Shown here in pieces: positions 8,761 through 17,676 of a stretch of DNA of 64,000 nt (its first letter is position 1; every line of letters starts with the position of its first letter). Source of the DNA: Flavobacteriales bacterium (GTDB taxonomy: Bacteria; Bacteroidota; Bacteroidia; Flavobacteriales_F; PHOS-HE28); contig JADKCV010000003.1 in the NCBI GenBank assembly GCA_016718655.1, forward strand, positions 168,714-232,713. Direction: 5' to 3'. Position numbers and translations under genes: made by a program. The notes under the pieces are model-generated. The model saw only the letters and a list, made by a program, of their open reading frames with translations, was not told the DNA's origin and made no database searches.

Positions 8761-11075
8761 AGCACGCTTCCTCCCGCTTTCGCGGCGTTCTCCTGACACT
8801 TCTGCTTGGAGCGTGTGCCCTGCTGACCTTTCACCGTACGGTCCTTTTGTCCCCCAACAGCTACATGGCCGCGGTGGGGGGGGACGGGCTCAAGAACTAC
8901 TTCTCCTATGCCTGGCACGTGGAGCACGATACAGCGACCACGGTGTTCAGCGGCATGAACGCTCCTTTCGGGGAGCACATCAACTATCCGGACGCACAGC
9001 CCTTGCTCAGCTCCATCCATCGCGCCGTGGACGGTGTCTGGCGATCGAGCGACCGGTATAGCGTGGGGGTGGTCAACCTGCTCATGTTGCTCAGCCTGCC
9101 GCTCTGCGCATTGTTCCTCTATCTCATCCTTCAGCGCTCCGGCCTTCCTTGGGGCCTGTCCGCATCAGCTGGTGTGGCAATGGCCATGCTCACCGTACAG
9201 GGCCTTCGATCGGTGCAGGCGCACTACGCATTGGCCTACACCTGGAGCATCCCTATGATGATCTGGCTGGGGCTTCGCCATTGGCAGCATCCTCGGCCTT
9301 GGGTATCGGGTGTGACGATCACCCTCGCCCTGCTCGGGTTGCTCATGATCCACGTCTACCTCGGATTCATCGGAAGTGTGCTGCTGCTCGCTTGGGCGCT
9401 CCTGGGTTTGTTCAGCAGAGCCGCCCGATCGACGAAGCTGGCACTTCTGGCAGCGCCGATGGTGGCTTTGATGACCTTCCAAGTAGGGACAACGCTAACG
9501 GATCACCATCTGCACCGCACCGAGCACCCCACGGGCTACTTCAAATACCAAGTGAATGAACGTACCCTGTTCCTGCCTGACCACCAATGGATATCACCAC
9601 TGGCCAAGGCGCTTCCCGGTGCACCCTCTCACGAGGAGCCGGAGAACTGGGCCTATCTGGGATTGGGGACCTTGTTGCTGGGACTCCTGATCGTATTCGC
9701 AGGCCTTGCACTTACAGTGATGCGCAAAGGAAGAGGGTTGCGCGGGGCGGTGGAGGAGACCTTCGAAATGCGAGGCATTGGCGGACTGTTCCTGGTCTCG
9801 ATCCCCTTCCTCTTGATCGCAATGGGATATCCCTTTCACGATGGCAATGAGGTTCTGCTGTGGGACGTACCTGTGTTCCGGCAGTTCCGAGCACCCGGAC
9901 GATTCGCTTGGGTATTCATCTATGCGCTCGGACTGTTCGTGGTGGCGAGCACCTGGCGACTGACGCGGGCGGGAGGAGCCTTCCGCTGGATCGCATGGGC
10001 CGGGCTGTTCATGGGCTTGGGGCTACAACTTTATGAAGGTGCCTACATCCAGACATTCATCAGCCGGGAGTTCGTCAAGAGCCCGAACCTGTTCCGTGAG
10101 GACCAACTGACCGACGAACAGCGCGGTCTCATCCAACGTGCGCGCGGGCGAACGGCGGTCGGCATCGCCAGCATCCCCTACTTCCATAATGGGTCCGAGG
10201 AATTCCTGATACCTGTCCATGACGAAGGTCTGATGATGGGCCAGGTGATGGCATACCACACCGGATCTCCAATGATGTCCTCTTCACTGACGCGGACAGG
10301 GCTTGAGGAGGTGCGTGCAGGGATCGCAGCATTCGGACCTTCCTGGTACGCGCGACCCGAATTGCCGCACTGGGCCATCTCCGATTCCTTATTGGTCATC
10401 GCGTATGACGATGCCAGCTCTCCCTATGACAAGGCGGTATGGGCGCGTGCACGTCCATTCCACAGAGAAGGCAGGGTCCAGTTGGGCATGTTGGCCGTGG
10501 GCGACCTGCTCCGCGATGACCGTGCACGTACCCGGAACGAGGTCATCGCCTCGCTGGACACGGCGTATCGCAGCGGAGGTTGGCACTTCAGCGTGCCTGA
10601 CACCTTCGTCCATTACAACGGGTTCGAAGGCACGCCCGTGCAGAACATCTACCACGGCGCAGGGGCCTTCAGCGGTCCGAAAGGCACGTTCAACGTACTG
10701 GCCGAGTTCGCTCCGAACACCTTCGACAGCAGCAGCACCTACATGGCCTCGTACTGGATCTATAATCGGGGTCCCATGCGTTGTCATGCCTTGGCCGGCG
10801 TGGATGAGTTCAATGAGATCGAAGGCAAGGGTTACTGGGACCATTACACCGACCCGCGTTTCGTACGCACCATGGATGGGGATTGGAGCCTGGTGGAACT
10901 CCTGTTCCGCGTGCGTGACCCCAGGAGCCGGGTCAAGTTGTTCGTGCAAGGCGAACCCTACTACCGCGACAGCATTTTCGTGGACGAATTGCTCGTCCGC
11001 AAGGCCGATGTTGACGTGGTTCGCGATGAACGGCCCACAGGGCCGATCTGGTGGAACGGTCACCGACTACCGTAG
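8757..11075 (+). CDS. Large polytopic GT-C-like membrane protein with C-terminal beta-sandwich
   Basis: 772 residues, starting at the ATG at 8757 that overlaps the GH16-like stop. The N-terminal half has about ten to twelve membrane segments, with the first large outside loop (GGDGLKNYFSYAWHVEHD, then NAPFGEHINYPDAQPLLSS) in the place where GT-C enzymes carry their acidic catalytic residues. VFRQFRAPGRFAWVF resembles a motif in YfhO-like and related membrane glycosyltransferases. The last roughly 190 residues are extracytoplasmic and beta-rich (FNGFEGTPVQNIYHGAGAF, SRVKLFVQGEPYYRDSIFVD), like a carbohydrate-binding domain. Likely role: transfer of sugar from a polyprenyl-phosphate donor to a surface acceptor; not proven. 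Confidence 0.6.
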   Translation: MKHASSRFRGVLLTLLLGACALLTFHRTVLLSPNSYMAAVGGDGLKNYFSYAWHVEHDTATTVFSGMNAPFGEHINYPDAQPLLSSIHRAVDGVWRSSDRYSVGVVNLLMLLSLPLCALFLYLILQRSGLPWGLSASAGVAMAMLTVQGLRSVQAHYALAYTWSIPMMIWLGLRHWQHPRPWVSGVTITLALLGLLMIHVYLGFIGSVLLLAWALLGLFSRAARSTKLALLAAPMVALMTFQVGTTLTDHHLHRTEHPTGYFKYQVNERTLFLPDHQWISPLAKALPGAPSHEEPENWAYLGLGTLLLGLLIVFAGLALTVMRKGRGLRGAVEETFEMRGIGGLFLVSIPFLLIAMGYPFHDGNEVLLWDVPVFRQFRAPGRFAWVFIYALGLFVVASTWRLTRAGGAFRWIAWAGLFMGLGLQLYEGAYIQTFISREFVKSPNLFREDQLTDEQRGLIQRARGRTAVGIASIPYFHNGSEEFLIPVHDEGLMMGQVMAYHTGSPMMSSSLTRTGLEEVRAGIAAFGPSWYARPELPHWAISDSLLVIAYDDASSPYDKAVWARARPFHREGRVQLGMLAVGDLLRDDRARTRNEVIASLDTAYRSGGWHFSVPDTFVHYNGFEGTPVQNIYHGAGAFSGPKGTFNVLAEFAPNTFDSSSTYMASYWIYNRGPMRCHALAGVDEFNEIEGKGYWDHYTDPRFVRTMDGDWSLVELLFRVRDPRSRVKLFVQGEPYYRDSIFVDELLVRKADVDVVRDERPTGPIWWNGHRLP

Positions 11076-11103
11076 GAACGAATTGTCAAGGACACGGCAA
11101 CGA

Positions 11104-12927
11104 TCAAGGGCGCTGAACCAGTGCATGCCTGATGATAGTGATCCGCCCAGGGTCCAATGTCGTTGACCCATCGATCCGCAACGACCCCGCATTGACGGGT
11201 TCCCTGCGGGGCATCGGGAAGCGATGTGCGAACCCTTCATCGGCATAGCGCCAACGCTGCTCGGACACTCCGCCTGGTTCATGGAGCATTTGCAAGCTCA
11301 CCCGTTCATCCGGTCGGCCTTGCAGGGAACCGTTGGCAACGATCTCCAGTTCCATATACACCTGTTCCTCACCACCGAACTCCAATGGCCAGAATACCAG
11401 GAAACGACCACCATCCTTGTCCACGGTGAGCAGTTCCGGTTTTGCTTTGGCGGTCGGTGAGCCACGATGGAAGAGCGTGTCGACCACCCATTCGCGATGC
11501 ACACTTTTTCCAGTGCGTTGGAAAAGCCAGGTCGTAAAGGGTGACTGCCCCTCCTGCCAGCCTGCTGTTCCTTCATGGACAGCAACAACCGACAACGTGC
11601 TGTCCAGGATCAACCCTTCAAGAGGAAGAGCCGATTCATTGGGTCCGAAATGCGAATCCCACTGCACCAGGTCGCCCTCCTTGAGCGAAGGTCCCACAGG
11701 GCCTGGCGGCAGGGTGCTGAATGCCCTGGCCACGTTGGGGTCCCAGATATCCAGATCACAGGTGGCCCCGATATACGGGTGCATGTAGACCACCACAGTG
11801 CCCTCCAAAAGCCGCTGCTTCACCAACTCCGCCGCGTGGTCCAACTCGCGTTGCTCGGGGACCATGATGGCCGGCAGGGGTACACGGGTAGGCACTTCGC
11901 TCACCGCCCAGACGGCATAGAGCGGCGCGAAAGCCGGTAGGACCCATCCAGCCGGTGATGAGGAAGCGCGCTGGGCCAATTGGGTAAGCACATGAGCAAT
12001 GAACAGCACCGCCAGTGGAATGGCAGTGGCGAAGACGCGAAGTAGCCCTATGGACCCGACCCCTCCCTTCCAGTAGGCGAAGGAGTGTATGGCCCAGATA
12101 CCCACTACCGGGACAAGGCATAGGAAGAGCACTTCCAGGTGCCGCTTTCGACCAGTACGGTCCTTGACAATGAGCACCAGCATCGCCACAAGGGCCAGGC
12201 TCAGCAAAGTGAGGAACGGAACACCGAGGATGTCCCTCAAGCGATGGACGAAGTAAAGGGCATCGCCGTGCTGATCATAATAGGTGTTGCTCACATAAGG
12301 GTCCTTGGTCACGATCCAGAACGGGTCCTCATGTACCGGCCATCCGGCCAGACCATAGACCACCGAACCCAGGAGAGCCCATGGCAGAGCGGAATACCGT
12401 CGTTCCCATGCGGCCCATAGGATGAGGACGGGGAGCACCATGACGAACTCCGGACGCGCCACCGGACTGAACGAAAGGATGGCCAATGCCCATGCCACAT
12501 GGCCGCGCAACGCCAACACGACGGACACTACCGTCAACATGCCGAACAGGGGCTCGGTCATGCCCGATACGGCCGTATACAAGTACTGGGGAGCGGTGAG
12601 CAACAAAGCAGGAACGAAGAAGGCGACCCACCGGACCCTGTCCACCACCATGGAATTGATGGCGACCAGCGAGGCGAAGGCAACAAGCGCATTGAACACC
12701 GCCACGAACGGATAGCCGAACTGGGCGAAAGGCGATGCAAGCAATATGAAGAGCGGCTTACCCCAATGCTCAAAGAACAACCAGGGGTGGTGCCATGACC
12801 ATCGGGCTTGGGAGTAGTGCAGGGCACCATCGCCGATCTCCGGTTGTCCCTCACCGATGAACCGGACCACCACCACGATCAGGGAGGTCAACAACGCGAA
12901 GGTGTGAACGGGCCAGCGCTTGCTCAT
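11104..12927 (-). CDS. Polytopic GT-C-like glycosyltransferase with C-terminal exoplasmic domain
   Basis: 607 residues with about eleven membrane segments in the first 350. The first loop has an acidic motif (GEGQPEIGDGALHYSQARW) like the catalytic loop of dolichyl/polyprenyl-phosphate-sugar-dependent GT-C enzymes. The C-terminal roughly 250 residues are outside the membrane and strand-rich (FLVFWPLEFGGEEQVYMELE), again beta-sandwich-like. The gene starts 4 nt after the stop of the GT2 gene, so the two are probably cotranscribed: a GT2 that makes polyprenyl-P-sugar next to a GT-C that uses it is a common pairing. It converges with the preceding operon at 11075. Confidence 0.6.
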   Translation of the reverse strand: MSKRWPVHTFALLTSLIVVVVRFIGEGQPEIGDGALHYSQARWSWHHPWLFFEHWGKPLFILLASPFAQFGYPFVAVFNALVAFASLVAINSMVVDRVRWVAFFVPALLLTAPQYLYTAVSGMTEPLFGMLTVVSVVLALRGHVAWALAILSFSPVARPEFVMVLPVLILWAAWERRYSALPWALLGSVVYGLAGWPVHEDPFWIVTKDPYVSNTYYDQHGDALYFVHRLRDILGVPFLTLLSLALVAMLVLIVKDRTGRKRHLEVLFLCLVPVVGIWAIHSFAYWKGGVGSIGLLRVFATAIPLAVLFIAHVLTQLAQRASSSPAGWVLPAFAPLYAVWAVSEVPTRVPLPAIMVPEQRELDHAAELVKQRLLEGTVVVYMHPYIGATCDLDIWDPNVARAFSTLPPGPVGPSLKEGDLVQWDSHFGPNESALPLEGLILDSTLSVVAVHEGTAGWQEGQSPFTTWLFQRTGKSVHREWVVDTLFHRGSPTAKAKPELLTVDKDGGRFLVFWPLEFGGEEQVYMELEIVANGSLQGRPDERVSLQMLHEPGGVSEQRWRYADEGFAHRFPMPRREPVNAGSLRIDGSTTLDPGRITIIRHALVQRP

Positions 12928-12931
12928 CCTG

Positions 12932-13684
12932 CTACGAATGCGCCGCGCGCAACGGACGATCGAAGTCCCTGTCGATACCGTACTTCAGAATGCACCAGAT
13001 GGCCCGGAAACCATCCTTCCAACCGATCTTCTTGCCCTCGGCATACGTACGTCCGTAATAGCTGATCCCGACCTCATAGATCCGGATACCCTTCACACGC
13101 GCCAACTTGGCCGTGACCTCCGGCTCAAAGCCGAAGCGTCTCTCCCTGAGGTCCAAGCCCTTCGCGATATCGCTGCGCATGAGCTTGTAGCAGGTCTCCA
13201 TATCGGTCAGGTTCAAGTTGTTGAACGCGTTGGAAAATTGTGTCAGGAACTTGTTGCCGAGGCTATGCCAGAAGAACAGGATGCGATGGGGGTGATGGCC
13301 CATGAATCGCGAGCCATAGACCACATCGGCAAAGCCCTCCACCACCGGTCTTAGGAGGTCGTTGTACTCGCGCGGGTCATACTCCAGGTCCGCATCCTGA
13401 ACAATGAGGTATTCCCCGGACGCCTCCGTGATCCCCCGATGGATGGCTGCACCCTTGCCCATGTTCATGGGCTGTTCGGCGAAACGGATACCCATCTCGG
13501 GATTGGCGGCCATATAGCGCTCGATCGCCTGAGCGGTGCCATCCTTGGAGCCATCGTTCACGATGATCACCTCCTTGGCGATGCCATTGATCAAGCGTAC
13601 ATCGCGCACCTTATCGAGGATCCGATGGATGGTCCGTTCCTCGTTGTAGGCGGGGATGATGATACTGAGCGTGCGAATGAGCAT
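12932..13684 (-). CDS. GT2 glycosyltransferase, polyprenyl-phosphate sugar synthase-like (DPM1/DPG type)
   Basis: A 250-residue soluble GT-A enzyme. Motifs in order are LSIIIPAYNEERTIHRIL at the N-terminus, EVIIVNDGSKDGTAQAI, NMGKGAAIHRGI, the metal-binding VQDADLEYDP, and KIGWKDGFRAIWCILKYG at the end. These are hallmarks of dolichol/undecaprenyl-phosphate mannosyl- or glucosyltransferases. The start was taken at the ATG at 13684; a TTG 15 nt upstream is also in frame. It is flanked by two polytopic GT-C-like genes, 4 nt from the downstream one. It probably charges the lipid carrier used by the GT-C proteins. Which sugar it moves is not known. Confidence 0.88.
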   Translation of the reverse strand: MLIRTLSIIIPAYNEERTIHRILDKVRDVRLINGIAKEVIIVNDGSKDGTAQAIERYMAANPEMGIRFAEQPMNMGKGAAIHRGITEASGEYLIVQDADLEYDPREYNDLLRPVVEGFADVVYGSRFMGHHPHRILFFWHSLGNKFLTQFSNAFNNLNLTDMETCYKLMRSDIAKGLDLRERRFGFEPEVTAKLARVKGIRIYEVGISYYGRTYAEGKKIGWKDGFRAIWCILKYGIDRDFDRPLRAAHS

Positions 13685-13711
13685 TGGAACGACCGGCAAA
13701 GGTTAAGGGGA

Positions 13712-15118
13712 TCAGGATGTGCGATGAACGACCCTGCGCCAAGAAAGGAAGAACTGGTGGACTAATGCATAACGCTCGAACAGAATGGCCAGGGCAGCGA
13801 AGATGACCAACCAGGTCACGCGAGCTTGAAGACGATCATATACGTTGGCGATCGCACCCGTGGCAAAGGCATTCAGGATCACGGTCGCCAACATGATCAG
13901 GATGAACATCACCCATCGGACCTTGCTCTTCGGCGGAAAGAACATGACGATGGTGATCCATGCGGCGAGGTACAGGGGCATGGCGAGCGCATTCATGAAC
14001 TCGAAATTCCAGCCACCCCGCTGTTGTCTGCTTGTCAAATAGGCAGGAAGTTCATGTGGAATGCCACGTGAGATGGCTGCGTAGGAATCCGGGTTCCGTT
14101 GATATGGCTCAATTCCGGATCCGATGTTCACTTGAGCAAGCTGAGTGAGCGTTGAGACCGCCGAGGTCCAGGCGAGCATTGGCCACATCGAAGGATCGGT
14201 CAGGATATCATGAACCACTGTGTCGAGTCGCCCGCTCGATTCCACAAGACCGCGGTGCTGCCGGGTTGGAGCTCCCGCATCCCACACGAAGTACATGCCT
14301 GTCGCCCGGAGTTGATCCAAGTGGTCGCACAGCTCATGGGGTGAAGAGGCGCATGTCTTGGACAGGTAGGTGCGCAACACGCCCGATTCCGCGAATCTGC
14401 CAGCAAGGAAAAGGCTCGAGGTCGGAGAGAGCACCGCGCCGTGACCATTCCGGTCGTTGTAACCGACGATGAAGAGACTCGCGAGGATAGGTACAAGAAG
14501 TAGCCCGACAAGTGTCTTACGAGGTGCCAGACGGGAAAAGCGGAACCAAGGGCGCACGAAGGCCAACACGATCAAACCCAAGCACAAGGGGAATAGCATT
14601 GCCAAGAAGCTGAGGTGACAGGTGGTAAGAACGAACAGCAAGACCCAGAGGAAACAGGTGGAAAGGATCGACCTGTTCCTTCCCAGTAGAAGTAGGAACA
14701 CACAAAGCCCCATCCCTCCGCTGAGCACATCGGGCATTATCTGACTGGCATACCAGGGTAGGCTGGTGAAGAGTGTTAGAAAGGTGAGCATAAGCACATG
14801 CTTACGCCAAGTCGCACGTGAGTTCGGGAAGAGCGATCGAAGCACTTCGTGGATCAACCAGCTCATCACCATCCCTTGGAAGAGAATGATCGTCCAAAGC
14901 GTACTTTGCCAGGTGACCGCTCGTATCAAGAGGGAATATCCTATCGGTCGGTCGATAGGCGGCAGGAGGTTCCGTGAAGAGGCTACATAAGTATTGCTGT
15001 CGGCGTAAACGAGCGGATAGTTGTTCATCAACGCAGGTGCGATGACTATGAGCCCCGTTATGAGGTAGTATCCAAAGGAGCGGAGGGGGATGAGCTGAAA
15101 AAGACGTTTTAGGCCCAT
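13712..15118 (-). CDS. Polytopic membrane protein, GT-C-like
   Basis: 468 residues, about eleven membrane segments, ending in a short basic tail. The first outside loop (NNYPLVYADSNTYVASSRNL) carries an acidic motif in the position typical of GT-C glycosyltransferases, followed by RPIGYSLLIRAV. No named family is recognised. It is 27 nt upstream of the GT2 gene in the same direction, so it is likely the first gene of the 15.1-11.1 kb group. Its codon use looks somewhat less G/C-rich than its neighbours. Confidence 0.6.
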   Translation of the reverse strand: MGLKRLFQLIPLRSFGYYLITGLIVIAPALMNNYPLVYADSNTYVASSRNLLPPIDRPIGYSLLIRAVTWQSTLWTIILFQGMVMSWLIHEVLRSLFPNSRATWRKHVLMLTFLTLFTSLPWYASQIMPDVLSGGMGLCVFLLLLGRNRSILSTCFLWVLLFVLTTCHLSFLAMLFPLCLGLIVLAFVRPWFRFSRLAPRKTLVGLLLVPILASLFIVGYNDRNGHGAVLSPTSSLFLAGRFAESGVLRTYLSKTCASSPHELCDHLDQLRATGMYFVWDAGAPTRQHRGLVESSGRLDTVVHDILTDPSMWPMLAWTSAVSTLTQLAQVNIGSGIEPYQRNPDSYAAISRGIPHELPAYLTSRQQRGGWNFEFMNALAMPLYLAAWITIVMFFPPKSKVRWVMFILIMLATVILNAFATGAIANVYDRLQARVTWLVIFAALAILFERYALVHQFFLSWRRVVHRTS

Positions 15119-15511
15119 GTGGTTCGACCTCCGGATATCACACTAACAAAAGGATACCTGGAGAGGTACTGCGAAGATGGTCATTGTGGGCCGGAGTAGT
15201 GTATCGGGTTCAATGTGCCACGGACAATGGTTCATGGAGCGCCAGTAGGTTCCGGTTCACAAGTTCGGCATTGCTGTGCCGGTGCTGAGGGTTGGAGCGA
15301 ATCAAGGAAAACCTCCATCGCTCGCCGTGGAAAGCCCCGGCAAGGATACGGACCTCGGGGTCTGCCTCCAGGAACTGCGCTTCATGATCGTGTCATCCAT
15401 CGCATGATGGACAGGTCCGGCCACTGGTTGGTATCGACATACGAGAACGGAACGGCACAGGGTGATGCACGCTCCCTATGACAGACGCTCGGGCCGGGAG
15501 ATACCCGGACA
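15119..15511. other. 393-nt stretch without a supportable gene
   Basis: Between two minus-strand membrane protein genes. Short open frames exist on both strands (for example 15215-15481 plus) but none shows a signal peptide, a family motif or a convincing composition. No tRNA-like, hairpin or repeat structure was recognised. It may hold the promoter for the 15.1-11.1 kb group or the remains of a lost gene. Confidence 0.4.
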
Positions 15512-17575
15512 TCAACCGGGGCTCTTTCGCCCGGAACCCGGATAGTGTACCACTTCAATACGCAGATCACGGATGCGGAAACCACCCGCTGATCGGTGAA
15601 CGATGTAGAGCTTGTTGGTGACCTTGGGGTCAGCGGCGTGTACCACGAATCGGGCAGCGACCAGGCCTTCCTGTAGCTCGACCTGCTGATAGCTCACAGA
15701 GCCGTCCGGGCCATCCTCCGTGAACACCAGCTCCGCATCCCCGTTCGGCGGTAAGTCCCATTCGTATCGGGCCTGTACGAAAAGCTCCGAGAACAGGGCG
15801 GTAGGTTCGGGAGCCACTGGATGTACCACCTCGAATGGATACTCACCACCGTTGAAGCACCATGTGTTCGACCCCAAGGAGCAAGCCATCGTATCAAGCC
15901 GCATCATGGGTTCCGCCATCGTCCTGGCGCCTTGGTCCAGGATCGCGACACAGGTCACTGCTCGTTCCTCGGATCGCAGGTCCATGATATGCACCTTGCC
16001 CAAAGGTCCCATGGGCGAGCGCAGGTATGGAAAGAGGCGCGGGTCGCTGAACCATTGGTCATCCGCGAAGAGCAGGTACCGTGCACCACGCTCGATCAAC
16101 CGTTCGATGACCCCGGGGTCCAACACGCCCCAACCGAAGCTGGTCCATCCCCGATTACCCATCAGGACCAATGAGGCGTTGATGGTGCCATCGTCCAGGA
16201 AGATCACCTTGTCACCTGGTGAGATACCCAATGCCGCCAATGCCGGTCGGATGTGGACCAGTTCCTTCAGCGGGCCTAGCCCAACGCCGTTCCAATGGTC
16301 CACCTCCTTGGTGGATGGGCGTGGCCATAATTCCATCACGCTCAGTTGGCCGCTCCCATCATAGCGCATCGCCATGTTGGTGTTCGTGTACGCCATGTTA
16401 TAGAGCAGTAGGCCTATCGCAGCGGCACGCACCCAAGGGGAACGTGCAGCACCCGGATGGTCCCGCTGCAGCGTGTGGACGGCCAACACGGCGATCACCA
16501 CGACCAGGATCATCGGATTGATGAAGTAATAGTCATGGTTGTCCAGCGCTTGGAACCAGAACAGGATATACAGCAGCACTCCCATGAGCAAGGCGCCTAC
16601 GAACAGAACGATCTGCCGATGTTGCCTTCGGATCCGCAGCAGGAATACGAGAGCGGCGAACAGCATCACTACTTGCAAGGAACGGTCAAGGAGTTGGGGA
16701 AGTACGATGTCAACGCCCACACGCCATACACGCTCCCGGGAGACCGCGTCCAGGTCCCAGATCGGCCAGAGCGCGTTGAACGTGTACTTCGCTTCATACA
16801 ACGCATTATAGTGAGCCGCATAGGCATACCAGGCCAGAACGGCCGCATACCCAAAAAGGACCGGGCTCCATTCGCGGATGGAACCGGCGAACAAGGACCA
16901 CAACATGCTGGGTCGTGTTCGCCATATGGTGGCTGAGAGCAGGACGATCGTCAGGGCGACCAGGCTCATGCCCGCCGTCATTTTGAGCAGCATGGCCAGC
17001 GCGAAGCAGGTCACGGCCTTCCACCACCATCCAATACGGTGCTCCTCGCCATACCGGACCACGCACCACCAACCGATCAACACCAGATCGAAAGCGGGTA
17101 CATCAGTGAGGAAAGCCACACTGAAGTAGACCAGCACGGGGGACACATGCACCAGAAGGGCTATGCACCCGGCCCAAAATGCACTGCCGGAGATACGACG
17201 CACGGCATCGAAAAGGGCGATGGTCCCCAGGACATGGAACACGAACAGGCAGGACCGGTAAAGGAGCTCACGGGGTCCGGTGATGCGCCAAAGCAAGCCG
17301 ACGAACCAGTACAGCAAGGGGAACTCGCCGGCCGAGCGGCCACTGAGGTTGTCCTTGGCGAACTGGTTGTGGACAGCCGGTTCGAAGAGGTTCCATGTGG
17401 TGTCGTAATAGTTCCAGGCCAGCGAGATACAATCCGCTTGACGCCAGAGGTGGTGGGCCTGGGGACGCAGCAAGAGCACGTCGTATGTTCCATACACACC
17501 ATGAAGAACCAGCAATACGAGGAGCAACCACCCGAGCGGATGGATGCGCTGGATCAGCTTCAGACCTGCCGCCAT
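15512..17575 (-). CDS. Polytopic GT-C (GT39/ArnT-like) glycosyltransferase with C-terminal beta domain
   Basis: 687 residues from the ATG at 17575 (MAAGLKLIQRIHPLGW); the frame is open further upstream but without sense. About twelve membrane segments. After the first segment comes LLRPQAHHLWRQADCISLAW, resembling the first loop of GT39/ArnT-type enzymes (the WRQAD block is frequent in Bacteroidota members). Residues about 560-687 form a soluble outside tail rich in strands (YEWDLPPNGDAELVFTEDG, KLYIVHRSAGGFRIRDLRIE). It probably glycosylates a lipid or protein on the outer face of the inner membrane. Donor and acceptor are unknown. Confidence 0.65.
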   Translation of the reverse strand: MAAGLKLIQRIHPLGWLLLVLLVLHGVYGTYDVLLLRPQAHHLWRQADCISLAWNYYDTTWNLFEPAVHNQFAKDNLSGRSAGEFPLLYWFVGLLWRITGPRELLYRSCLFVFHVLGTIALFDAVRRISGSAFWAGCIALLVHVSPVLVYFSVAFLTDVPAFDLVLIGWWCVVRYGEEHRIGWWWKAVTCFALAMLLKMTAGMSLVALTIVLLSATIWRTRPSMLWSLFAGSIREWSPVLFGYAAVLAWYAYAAHYNALYEAKYTFNALWPIWDLDAVSRERVWRVGVDIVLPQLLDRSLQVVMLFAALVFLLRIRRQHRQIVLFVGALLMGVLLYILFWFQALDNHDYYFINPMILVVVIAVLAVHTLQRDHPGAARSPWVRAAAIGLLLYNMAYTNTNMAMRYDGSGQLSVMELWPRPSTKEVDHWNGVGLGPLKELVHIRPALAALGISPGDKVIFLDDGTINASLVLMGNRGWTSFGWGVLDPGVIERLIERGARYLLFADDQWFSDPRLFPYLRSPMGPLGKVHIMDLRSEERAVTCVAILDQGARTMAEPMMRLDTMACSLGSNTWCFNGGEYPFEVVHPVAPEPTALFSELFVQARYEWDLPPNGDAELVFTEDGPDGSVSYQQVELQEGLVAARFVVHAADPKVTNKLYIVHRSAGGFRIRDLRIEVVHYPGSGRKSPG

Positions 17576-17676
17576 GGTCCGTGGTATATGTGGATCAAAG
17601 GGGCCATGAAGCACCAGCGAAGATCGACATCCCCTGGGGAACACGCATCAGCACAAGTAACTCCTGCCCAACGCAG

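Noticed and set aside
13684..13699. Alternative TTG start for the GT2 gene
   Set aside because: The ATG at 13684 gives the conserved start; the extra residues MPVVP are not conserved in type.
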